Shown: positions 29,500-38,646 of the stretch, one piece after another
Position numbering within the stretch: position 1 is the stretch's first letter
How the letters are laid out: every line of letters starts with the position of its first letter
Source of the DNA: JALYXI01 sp963716685
Lineage (GTDB): Bacteria; Acidobacteriota; Terriglobia; Bryobacterales; Bryobacteraceae
Reading direction: 5' to 3'
NCBI GenBank assembly: GCA_963716685.1
Contig: CAVQTR010000003.1
Location: 3,100,001 to 3,164,000 of the forward strand
DNA length: 64,000 bases
Notes under the pieces: generated by a model
The model's input: the letters and a program-made list of their open reading frames with translations, nothing else
Told to the model about the DNA's origin: nothing
Databases searched by the model: none
Translations under genes and position numbers: made by a program

Positions 29500-32078
29500 A
29501 TGAAGCACTTAACAAATTGGAAAAGACAGTGTGCCGCGGCATTGATCTGGGCAGTGATGAGCACGGTGTCTATGCCAGCTCAGAGCGGAGCCGCAACGCT
29601 GTCCGGTAATGTGGTGGACCAGGTGGGAAAGGCCATCGAAGGCGCAACGGTTACGGCTAAGCTGGCCGGCGGCCTGGTAAGTGGCACGGCGACGACCGAT
29701 GCGAACGGGCACTTTACCGTTACTAATCTGACGGCGGGAACTTACTCGCTGGAGGTAAGTTCGCGCGGATTTGCGCGGAATACGCGCATGGGTGTTCCGG
29801 TAGGGTCGGGCGCATCTCCCGAAGTTTCGATCACGTTGAATGTCGATGCCATTTCGCAGTCGGTGACGGTGCAGGAAACATCGCTGGTGGCGGCGGATCT
29901 GGCTCCGCAGGGAAATATCCTGGATGCGACTTCCGCCAGAACGGAAATCTCGAGCGCGGTGATCCAGAACTTCATGGCGCCGGTGGCGGATTTCGCGGAA
30001 GTGATTCAGCAGGCTCCGGGAGCGTTCAGCACCAACCCGAACGGCATCGGCCTGGGGCAGGGCAAATCGTACTTCCGCGGCTTCTCGGACGGCCAGTACA
30101 CGCTGACCTTCGATGGAATCCCATTTGAGGACACCAATACGCCGACGCACCATTCGTGGGCCAGCTTTCCATCGCAGTGGATCAGCTCGGTGGACTTCGA
30201 CCGCAGCCCCGGGCAGGCGTCGAATTTTGGGCCTACGAATTTCGGCGGCTCGATCAACCTGAAATCGCCGGAGCTGCAGGCGGATCCGGATATCCGCGGC
30301 ACGATGACGGTCGCTTCGTTCAACACCAGGTTGTATTCTCTGGATGCGGAGTCCGGCCTTCTGGGCCATCGCAAGCAGGACGCGGTGCTGTTCAACATCA
30401 ATGCGATGACTTCGGACGGATATCAGACGTTCAACCACCAGCAGCGCGACGCGGGCTACGGCAAATACCAGCATCGCTTTTCCGACCGCACCAGTCTGAG
30501 CCTGTACGGCGGCGTGGTGGATATCTGGAATAACACGCCGAATACGACGAACCCGACCCGCGCGCAGGTGGCACAGTTTGGCGATAACTACCTGCTGGAT
30601 GGTACAGCTCTGATGCCTAACGGAACGCCGGACCCTTACTACTACAAGCTACGACAACTATCACGTGCAGACCGATTTCGAGTATGCCGCGTTTACCTCG
30701 GACCTGGGCAACGGCTGGAAGTTCGACACGAAAGCATATACGACGCGCTACTGGAACAAGCAGTTCTATCAGAACGGCGGAACCGTTACCCTGACGAGCG
30801 CCAAGCCGAGCGGCGTGGACAAGCTGAACGGCTACCGGCACGCCGGCGACACGCTGGTGGTGAGCAAGGAAACCAAATGGGGCACCTTCCGCACGGGCAT
30901 GTGGTACGACTGGGCGTACACCGACCGCTATCAGGTTCCTTCGAATATCCTGACGCAGCGAGAATACTCCGCTGCCGAACTTCCACGAGCACTTCATCAC
31001 GCAGAGTTCGCAGCCGTTCGCGGAGTTTGAGTGGCGCGCGGCGCCGCGGCTGGTGATCACCGCGGGCATCAAAGCCGCGGATTACAACATGCACCTGAAC
31101 CAGTATCAGGACAACGGCAAGACGGTAGGTTGTCTCGGCGGCCTGGCTACTACATATCCTTCGACCGCGGGTATCTGGGCGGGCGCACCGGCCTGCACCG
31201 GCGGCGTAGCCTTCGTGACCCACGGGATCAACTACAACAACTGGTTGCCGACGCTGACGGCGCGCTACCGCGTGTGGCGGCAGTGGTCGGTCTACGGCCA
31301 GTTTGCCGAGGGCAGCATCATTCCGCCGAGCAGTGTTTTCGACGTGCCGGGCGGCAATGTTCTTTCGCCGCCGAAGCCGACACTGGCGAAGACCTATCAG
31401 GGCGGGTCCGTGCTGAAGCTCAACCGCTTCACGCTGGATGCGGATGTGTATTATGTGCACTTCCAAAATGGCTACCAGTCCTATATCGATCCGACTACGA
31501 ACGAGCCGGTGTTTGTGGCGACCGGGCCTTCGAACACGAAGGGCTTCGAGGCGGAGAGCAATGTAGCGCTGGCTTACGGACTCAGCCTGTACGGCAACTT
31601 CACAGTGGGATCGGCCAAGTATCAAACGGGACCGAATTATCCCAACGGCGGACAGTGGGTGGCGAATACCCCGAGCAACGTCGAGGGAGTAAGTCTGCTG
31701 TGGCAACACCGGAACTACGACATGGGCCTGACCTGGAAACGGGTTGGCCAATACTACAACGACAACGGCAGCCTGCCGTACAAGGTGAACGGCATCTCGG
31801 TTCCGTATCCCGTGGACCAAGCGGTGACGATTCAACCTTGGAATCTGGTGAACGTGTTCCTGAACTATACGATCCGGAACTCCTCGCACTTCCGCGGGAC
31901 GAAGATCCAACTGGCGGTAAACAACCTAGCCAACAGCCACAATCTGGTGGGCGTCACACCCGGAACGGCGGCTACGGCAACCACATCGTATGTGGTGAGC
32001 CCGACCGATCAGCTGAATCTGCTGCCGGGACGGAGCATTTCGCTGACGATTACCGGCGGCTACGCGCCGAAGCGGTAG
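29500..32078 (+). CDS. TonB-dependent receptor with carboxypeptidase-regulatory N-terminal domain, two frameshifts
   Basis: A signal peptide is followed by a CarboxypepD_reg-like fold (LSGNVVDQVGKAIEGATVTA to SVTVQET), then a plug domain (GKSYFRGFSDGQYTLTFDGI) and an outer-membrane barrel ending at 32078. The frame changes near 30648 (continuing YDNYHVQTDFEYAAF) and near 30962 (continuing NTPLPNFHEHFITQ); joined length is about 860 residues. The start is ATG 29500 (MKHLTNWKR); ATG 29488 is an alternative. Such receptors import bulky nutrients or siderophores with TonB energy. The YQTFNHQQRDAGYGKYQHRF region is typical of the outer-membrane receptor group rather than Oar. It ends one base before the convergent NrfD-like gene. 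Confidence 0.75.
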
Positions 32079-32079
32079 T

Positions 32080-33159
32080 TCATCCGAACGAGCGCTGGTC
32101 CCCGGGACCGACTACGGCGGACCTGCCGGTGACTTCGAAGGCTCCCTGGCCCGCGCGCTGCTGATGGAAGGTGGCGCGGGGGTTGCGGGCGGAGCGGTTC
32201 CCGGCATAGTGAATGCCGAAGCGAATGCAGACCGCGCCGAGAGTGCCGAGCACACCGGTAACACGGCGCAAGCCAGGCGATGAACGGGGAACCAGAGACA
32301 GCACGAGGCTGGCTGCGCTGAGCACCTTGCCGGACTGCCACAGGAAGCCGCTGAAGCCTTCGCGCAGCGGGCGCACGACTTCGGGAACGGTGGCGACATC
32401 CAGTTCGAGCGCGTGGGCGAAGCCGATTTCGGCGGCTTTGCCGGCGATGCCAAACAGAGCTACGGGAGTGTGCTCGCCCGGGCCGACACCCACTATGTCG
32501 AACAGGGCTGAGGCGCTGGCCGCGGCGGAAGCGAGAAACAAGGCCGGCATGAGGCGGTGGGGGCGCTGCCAGACGGGAACGGTTGTATGCGAGATCAGGA
32601 CGCCGGTGTAGCCGGCCAGCCCCAGACCGAAGACACCGGCCGCGACGGCGGCGGCATCGCCGAAGCCCTGAAGAGATTCGGGACCTAATTCCAGAACGGC
32701 GGAGAGCCCGGCAAGCGAGGAAAAGCCGACCAGAATCCAGGAGCCGACGCTCATGGGCGACGTCGGGCGGAAGACGCGCAGCATGTTGATGAACAGCAGC
32801 GGCTTGCCCAAATCGTGAATCAGCAGGCCGGAGCTGATGAGCGCGCCGATGGTTCCGATCCAGCGCGACCTGCGAATGAGAACGGGCAGACCATCGCGGT
32901 TCACCAGCGTGGCGGCGGCGCCCAGCACCATTGCGCCGCCGGTAACACCGCCGACGTAGTAGTAAGCCGGAATGTCCCAGGACCAGACGGACGGCTTGAT
33001 GACGGGGCGATCGTAATAGGTCGTAGTGCCCGGGCTCTGGGTGTCGAAAGCGTCGGGCTGCCTTTCGTACTCCGGCTCGGTGGGGCGCGAAACGCCCTGG
33101 TGCGATGCTTCCCCGCTGAGAATGCCGATGGCGGAATCGATGTTGCGGCCGTCGGTCAT
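32080..33159 (-). CDS. NrfD/PsrC-like membrane subunit of formate dehydrogenase
   Basis: A 359-residue integral membrane protein. After a polar leader with the segment PVIKPSVWSWDIPAYYYVGGVTGG come eight or so hydrophobic helices, as in the quinone-reacting NrfD/PsrC subunits. It overlaps the stop of the Fe-S subunit gene by four bases (ATGA), so the two are co-translated. It should anchor the alpha/beta dimer and pass electrons to menaquinone. It replaces the cytochrome b556 gamma subunit of E. coli Fdn; no haem-binding pattern is evident. Confidence 0.85.
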   Translation of the reverse strand: MTDGRNIDSAIGILSGEASHQGVSRPTEPEYERQPDAFDTQSPGTTTYYDRPVIKPSVWSWDIPAYYYVGGVTGGAMVLGAAATLVNRDGLPVLIRRSRWIGTIGALISSGLLIHDLGKPLLFINMLRVFRPTSPMSVGSWILVGFSSLAGLSAVLELGPESLQGFGDAAAVAAGVFGLGLAGYTGVLISHTTVPVWQRPHRLMPALFLASAAASASALFDIVGVGPGEHTPVALFGIAGKAAEIGFAHALELDVATVPEVVRPLREGFSGFLWQSGKVLSAASLVLSLVPRSSPGLRRVTGVLGTLGAVCIRFGIHYAGNRSARNPRATFHQQRAGQGAFEVTGRSAVVGPGDQRSFG

Positions 33160-33950
33160 TGGCGGGCTTCGTTTCCGCGGCTGGCCGCTACGGCGGTGAG
33201 AGCGGCGGCGGCAACGCCCAGAGCCGCGAGACCCATGGCCTTCCAGCTCTGCGCGGCCTTTTTCGTAGGGACGACAGGGTCGGGCGGCAGATTGTAGACC
33301 TCGGGTTTGTCGACCAGGAGGAAGAAAGCGTTGAGGCCTTCGGTGCCGGGCTGGTTGCCGGAATTGACGCCGTAGAGATACGCCTCGCTCAGGCCGTTGG
33401 CGTGGAGAGTTTCGACGCGCTTGTGGGCATCGGCGCGCAGCTGATCGAGTTCGCCGAAGTGAATGGATTCGGTGGGGCAGGCTTTGGCGCAGGCGGGGGT
33501 CATCTCCTCGCCGAGGCGGTCATAGCAGAGCGTGCATTTCCAGGCGCGGCCATCGTCTTCGCGGCGGTCGATGACGCCGAAGGGGCAGCCTACGACGCAA
33601 TAGCCGCAGCCGTTGCAGATATCGGGCTGGACGTAAACGGTATCGAATTCCGTGCGCATGATGGCGCCGGTGGGACAGTTTTCAAGACAGCCGGCGCGCG
33701 CGCAGTGCTTGCAGACGTCCGAAGACATGAGCCAGGACATGGCTCCGGCATCCTGCGTCGAGAGCGCGACGGGCCGTTCGATGAAGCTGACGTGCCGCCA
33801 GGTGGATGCGCCAAGCGTGACGGTGTTGTCATACGACATACCGCTGAAGAAGAAGCCATCTTCGGGCAACTGGTTCCACTGCTTGCAGGCCACCTCGCAG
33901 GCTTTGCAGCCGATGCAGATGGTGGTGTCGGTGAAGAATCCCTTGGCCAT
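33156..33950 (-). CDS. Formate dehydrogenase beta subunit, four 4Fe-4S clusters
   Basis: A 264-residue ferredoxin-type electron-transfer subunit. The four cysteine groups are CIGCKACEVAC, CKHCARAGCLENCP, CNGCGYCVVGCP and CTLCYDR...CAKACP. A C-terminal hydrophobic segment (MGLAALGVAAAALTAVA) could be a single membrane anchor, as in FdnH. Its ATG at 33950 directly follows the TAA of the alpha subunit gene, and its own stop overlaps the NrfD-like gene. It carries electrons from the molybdenum/tungsten site to the membrane subunit. Confidence 0.9.
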   Translation of the reverse strand: MAKGFFTDTTICIGCKACEVACKQWNQLPEDGFFFSGMSYDNTVTLGASTWRHVSFIERPVALSTQDAGAMSWLMSSDVCKHCARAGCLENCPTGAIMRTEFDTVYVQPDICNGCGYCVVGCPFGVIDRREDDGRAWKCTLCYDRLGEEMTPACAKACPTESIHFGELDQLRADAHKRVETLHANGLSEAYLYGVNSGNQPGTEGLNAFFLLVDKPEVYNLPPDPVVPTKKAAQSWKAMGLAALGVAAAALTAVAASRGNEARQ

Positions 33951-36900
33951 TTACGTTTGATCCCCCTGTTTATCCTGGCTGGTGGAAACCAGATGTTTTC
34001 CTACCGGGCGATTGCTGCCAACTATGGGAAGATCCCGCAGCTCTCCGCCGGGCAGGCGATCGCCGTTGGCCGGCGATATGCGAGGGTGTTCCGGACGCGC
34101 TCTGCGACCCGCCTCGATATTAGCAGTGTAGGCCTTGGAATTCATGATGCTGACGTTGGGATCAGCGGCGAGAACGGTCAATTCATTGGCCGAATCGCCT
34201 TTTACCAAACCGCTGCCGCCCCAGTGATAAGGCAATCCGATCTGCTGGAAAGTGCGCCTGCCAATGCGCAGCGGACGGATGCGGCCAGTGACGAGCACGC
34301 GAGCTTCAATGACGCCGCGAGCGGTGCTGATGGTGGCCCAGCCGCCGTTCTTCAGGCCCTTCTCGGCGGCGAGATCTGCGCCGAACTTCGCAGAACATTT
34401 CCGGCTGCAGTTCGCTGAGCCAGGCAAGCCAGCGGGACATGCCGCCAGCGGTGTGGTGCTCGGTGAGGCGGTACGTGGTGAGCAGGAAGGGGAAGCGCGG
34501 ATCGTCCCAGGGCCGGTGCATGGGATTGCGGGGGCGCAGGTAATCAATGCGCACGGGATCGCACTGCTGGCCGTAGAGCGGATTCTTGACAACCGATTCG
34601 AGCGGCTCATAGTGAGTGGGCAGCGGACCTTCCTGCAGACCGCTGGGCGAGAAGAGCCAGGCTTTGCCGTCCGCCTGCATGATGAAGGGATCGGTGCCGG
34701 AGATGGTGTCTTTGCCTTTGGCATCGGGGCCGGGCCGGTAAGAAGGCGGCCGGTCGCTAATGCAGTCGGGGTGATCGAGGCCGGTCCACTTCTTCTTCTC
34801 CTCATCCCACCAAACGTACTTCTTGCGTTCGGACCAAGGCTTGCCTTCAGGATCGGCGGAGGCGCGATTGTAGAGAATGCGCCGATCCTGCGGCCAGGCC
34901 CAGCCCCATTCCTGCGCGACCCAGTCCTGTTCCTGACCGGGTTTGCGGCGCGCGGCCTGGTTCTTGTCTTTGGCGTAGACGCCGCTGTAAATCCAGCAGC
35001 CGCAGGCGGTGCTGCCATCTTCCTTCAGCTCAGTGAAGGCATCGACGGCCTTGTTGTCGGCGACGGTGTAGCCGTTGATCTCTTTGAGGACGGCTTCGGC
35101 GTCAGGCTCCTGATGCGGACCTTCGACGGGGTAATCCCAGGTGAGATCGAGCAGGGAGCGATCCTTGCGCTCGGACGAACCGGCGTAAAGTTCCTTCAGG
35201 CGGCGGCCGAGATGGTAGATGAAGTGAAGCTCGCTGCGAGCCTCGCCTGGCGGCTCGATGGCTTTATGGCGCCACTGCAGCAGGCGCTGTGTGTTGGTGA
35301 AGCTGCCTTCCTTCTCGGTGTGGGCTGCGGCCGGGAAGAAGAAGACTTCGGTGCCGATGTCTTCGGTGCGGACTTCGCCGCGTATCATGCTCGGGTGAAG
35401 TACGCCAGAATTCGGCGGTCTCGATCATGGCGAGATCGCGCACGACGAGCCATTCGAGATTGCGCAGACCTTCGCGCTGCATGGCGGCGTGCGGGCGAGC
35501 CGACGGCGGGATTCTCACCCATGACGAAATAGCCTTTGACGCTGCGATCGATCATGTTGACGACGGAGGTCATGTGCGAGTGGTCGCCGGTGAGTCTGGG
35601 CAGATAGTCGAAGCACCAGCCGTTTTCGGCGGTGGCGTGTTCGCCCCACCAGGCTTTGAACAGGGAGACGATGTACTTCTTCGATTCAGCCCCACCAGCC
35701 TGAGACGGCGACTTCGTTCTTCATGTAGGCTTCGAAATCGGTATCCTGTTTGGCGCGCGGCATGGACATATAGCCGGGGAGCAGGTTGAAGAGCGTGGGG
35801 ATATCGGTGGAGCCCTGAATGGAGGCGTGGCCGCGCAGGGCGAGGATGCCGCCGCCGGGGCGGCCGATGTTGCCGAGCAGCGTTTGCACGATGGACGCGG
35901 CGCGGATGATCTGCGCGCCGGTGATGTGATGCGTCCAGCCGACGGCATAGCAGAAGGCAGAGGTGCGGTCGCGGCCGGAGTTCTCGCAGAGGGTTTCGGC
36001 GATTTTGGTGAAGAGGCGCGGTTCGATGCCGGCAGATTTCGTGAACCATTTCCGGCGTATACCGCTGGTAGTGGCGCTTCAGGATCTGGAAAACGCAGCG
36101 GGGATTCTGAAGCGTGGGGTCGGAGACGCCGCCGCGAGCCATGGCGGCGCGTTCGGCCTGCGCCTGACCGGTGTGGCCGGCGCGCTTGCCGGTGGGCGGC
36201 GTATCGAGCGGGTCCTTATACATCCAGGTATCGAAATCGTACTCCGCCTTCTTCGGGTCCCAGCCGCTGAACAGGCCATCGAGCTCTTCGGTGTCCTGAA
36301 ACTCATCGCTGATGACCAGCGCGGCGTTGGTATACGCGACGACGTAATCGTGGAAATAGCGGTTGTTCGAGAGGATGTAATGGATGAGGCCGCCGAGGAA
36401 GGCGATATCAGTGCCGGGACGAATGAGGCGCGTAGATATCGGCGACGGCGCTGGTGCGGGTGAAGCGCGGATCGACGTGGATGATTTTCGCGCCGCGCTC
36501 TTTGGCCTTCATCACCCATTGAAAACCGACAGGGTGATTCTCGGCCATGTTGGAACCTTCAATGACAATGCAATCCGCGTTCTGCAGATCCTGCTGGAAC
36601 GTGGTTGCGCCGCCTCTTCCAAAGCTGGCCCCCAGACCGGGGACCGTGGAGGAGTGTCAAATCCGGGCCTGGTTTTCGACTTGTATGATGCCGAGCGCGG
36701 TGAAGAGCTTTTTGATGAGGTAGTTTTCCTCGTTGTCGAGGGTGGCGCCGCCGAGGTGGGCGATCCCCAGTGTGCGATGAAGCGGATGACCTTCTTCGTG
36801 TTTGTCCTGCCAGTTCTCGTCGCGGGTTTTTTTCACGCGCTGCGCGACCATGTCGAGCGCGCGATCGAGCGGGAGTGCCTCCCATTCGACTCCGTGCGGG

Positions 36901-37232
36901 CGGCGGTAGAGAACGTTTTGAACGCGCTGTTTGCCGGTGACGAGCTGGAAGCTGGCGGAACCTTTAGGACAGAGGCGGCCGACGGAGATGGGGGAATCGG
37001 GATCGCCTTCGATGTCGAGAATCTTTTCGTCTTTGACGTAGACGGTCTGGCCGCAGCCGACGGCGCAGTAAGGGCAGATGGACTTGACGATGCGATCGGC
37101 GCCTTTGGTGCGGGGCTGGAGGCGATCGGTGCGATCGGATTTCACGGTATCGCCCAGCGCCAGCATGTCGCCCTTTTTGAGTTGGCGCAGCACGGGCCAG
37201 TTGGAGGGGAAGGAGGAGCGTTTGGGTGTCAT
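33951..37232 (-). CDS. Formate dehydrogenase alpha subunit, selenocysteine-containing, with several frameshifts
   Basis: A molybdopterin/tungsten bis-MGD oxidoreductase oxidising formate to CO2. The N-terminus has a 4Fe-4S motif CPYCAVGC...CPKG. The frame ends at TGA 36657-36659 in the context QARI-stop-HSSTVPGL, which aligns with selenocysteine of E. coli FdnG (QARV-U-HGPTVASL), and reads on in frame through FGRGGATTFQQDLQNADC and HVDPRFTRTSAVADIY. Apparent indels follow near 36426, 36030, 35690, 35495, 35400 and 34395; conserved peptides continue in another frame each time, so they look like errors. Joined length is about 1,090 residues. Start at ATG 37232; ATG 37274 is longer. No twin-arginine signal is seen, so the enzyme may face the cytoplasm. 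It leads the operon alpha-beta-NrfD. Confidence 0.85.
36627..36659 (-). promoter_or_regulatory. SECIS-like element and UGA selenocysteine codon of fdhA
   Basis: The UGA is at 36659-36657. Eleven bases further, GGTCCCC (36645-36639) pairs with GGGGGCC (36633-36627) over seven base pairs, one of them G-U, around the loop GGTCT. Bacterial SECIS hairpins sit just after UGA and expose a GGUC-type loop to SelB. The loop begins 18 bases after UGA, inside the accepted spacing. Confidence 0.8.
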
Positions 37233-37384
37233 CGTCTTCCTCTTCACGCTACTCCCGCGAGGAAGGGGCGTCAAACCGCAGCGTGCGCGCAGTTACAGGA
37301 AGCGAGGGATGGAATTTATTTGCAGAGACGGAGTTTGGGCTTGCGGGGTGACGAGCAGGTCAGGGTTCGAGGGGTTTTTGCAAA

Positions 37385-37960
37385 TCAGCGGAGCGATTCG
37401 ATCAGTTTGGCCTTCTCTTCGGGGCTGAATTCGGGGAAAGGTTCGCCGGGATACTGCTTTTTGTGCTGCTCGACGGCGAAGTCCCAGAGCTCTTCGGCGG
37501 AGGCTTTCTGAACGAAGCCAATGTTCTGGACCAGCTTGTTGTGGCTGCGCTCTTTTTGCAGTTTGCGCAATGTTTCCAGTGCTTTGTAGAAGGCGCGGTC
37601 GTGGACGGTTTGGTAGCGGATCATGAGCGCGAGCTTTTTTTCGGGGAAGAAATCGTCGTCTGGAGCGTTGTTGAGCGTCACGGATTGCGCGACCATGGCA
37701 CGGCGGGCGAACCAGAGAGACATCGCCATTTTTTCGATGAGGAATTCTTCGGTAGTGGTGTTGGGGTGGTACTCGAAGCGGAGGTCGTTTTTCATCGCGT
37801 TGAAGTCTTCGCGGCTTTCGCCTTCGATGATGAGCTTGCCTGAGGCGAGACCGTGTTTAAATGCGTTGAGGCTGGATTTGGCTTTGCCGGCTTCGGTTTT
37901 GGGTCCGGTGGAGGACTCGGAATTGGTGCGAAGTGCGTTGATCTGAGCGGCAGATGACAT
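37385..37960 (-). CDS. Acidobacterial KHGL-motif conserved hypothetical protein
   Basis: A 191-residue soluble protein. Its N-terminus (NALRTNSESSTGPKTEAGKA, then SSLNAFKHGL) is a motif seen in a large multi-copy family in Acidobacteria and Planctomycetes (pattern S-T-G-P-x-T-x-x-G-K...N-A-x-K-H-G-L). The remainder is helical and charged, with no catalytic pattern I recognise. Function unknown. The motif is often repeated across a genome, so a mobile or gene-family origin is plausible. It is divergent from alkB, with 60 bases between, and lies 150 bases from the formate dehydrogenase start. Confidence 0.7.
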   Translation of the reverse strand: MSSAAQINALRTNSESSTGPKTEAGKAKSSLNAFKHGLASGKLIIEGESREDFNAMKNDLRFEYHPNTTTEEFLIEKMAMSLWFARRAMVAQSVTLNNAPDDDFFPEKKLALMIRYQTVHDRAFYKALETLRKLQKERSHNKLVQNIGFVQKASAEELWDFAVEQHKKQYPGEPFPEFSPEEKAKLIESLR

Positions 37961-38019
37961 AGTTGTACCCTTTCGGCCATTAAGCTAGCAGACGGAAATT
38001 GGGAGTTACACGTAAGTTA

Positions 38020-38646
38020 ATGAAAGCACTGGAAACAAGTGATGTGATGGACGAAGGGGCCACCATGCTGCGCGGGTTCGCGGCAGGGCAGCAGCGCGAA
38101 CTGGCGGAGGCGGCACGGCGGGTGGCGGAGGCGGCGCCGTTCCGGTATATGGTGACGCCGGGAGGCTACAGCATGTCGGTGGCAATGACGAACTGCGGGC
38201 GCGTGGGATGGGTCTCGAGCGCGCGGGGTTACCGGTACGATCCGGTGGATCCGCAAACGGGCCTGCCGTGGCCGGCACTGCCGCCGGAGTTTGCCGAGCT
38301 GGCAGTGAGGGCGGCGGCGACGGGCGGGTTTGCGGGGTATGACCCGGACGCGTGCCTGGTGAACCGGTATGAGCCAAGCGCGAAGATGGGGCTCCATCAG
38401 GATCGCGACGAGAAGGACGAATGGGCGCCCATTGTTTCGGTATCGCTGGGGCTGCCAGCGGTGTTTTTGTGGGGCGGGAAGCGGCGTTCAGACCCGGTGC
38501 GGCGGTATCGCCTGGAGAGCGGGGATGTGGTGGTGTGGGGCGGGCCGGCGCGGTTTGCGTATCACGGCGTGGCTCCGCTGAAAAACGGCGAGCACGAGGT
38601 GACGGGAGCGGCGCGGATTAATTTGACGTTTCGGAAGGTGTTTTAG
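38020..38646 (+). CDS. alkB: DNA/RNA alkylation repair dioxygenase AlkB
   Basis: A 208-residue Fe(II)/2-oxoglutarate dioxygenase very close to E. coli AlkB throughout (MVTPGGYSMSVAMTNCG, PDACLVNRYEP). Iron ligands are His and Asp in LHQDRDE and His in FAYHGV; RINLTFRK holds the arginines that bind 2-oxoglutarate. It oxidatively demethylates 1-methyladenine and 3-methylcytosine in DNA or RNA. Start ATG 38020 is preferred; a TTG at 37999 lengthens it by seven residues. Its last 29 bases overlap the convergent amidohydrolase gene. Confidence 0.92.
   Translation: MKALETSDVMDEGATMLRGFAAGQQRELAEAARRVAEAAPFRYMVTPGGYSMSVAMTNCGRVGWVSSARGYRYDPVDPQTGLPWPALPPEFAELAVRAAATGGFAGYDPDACLVNRYEPSAKMGLHQDRDEKDEWAPIVSVSLGLPAVFLWGGKRRSDPVRRYRLESGDVVVWGGPARFAYHGVAPLKNGEHEVTGAARINLTFRKVF

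Noticed and set aside
36657..36659. TGA as an ordinary stop of a short 205-residue protein
   Set aside because: Homology to FdnG continues in frame beyond it, and a SECIS-like hairpin follows, so selenocysteine is the better reading.
36384..37511. 375-residue plus-strand open frame over fdhA
   Set aside because: Shadow of the formate dehydrogenase gene, whose conserved Fe-S and MGD motifs lie on the minus strand.
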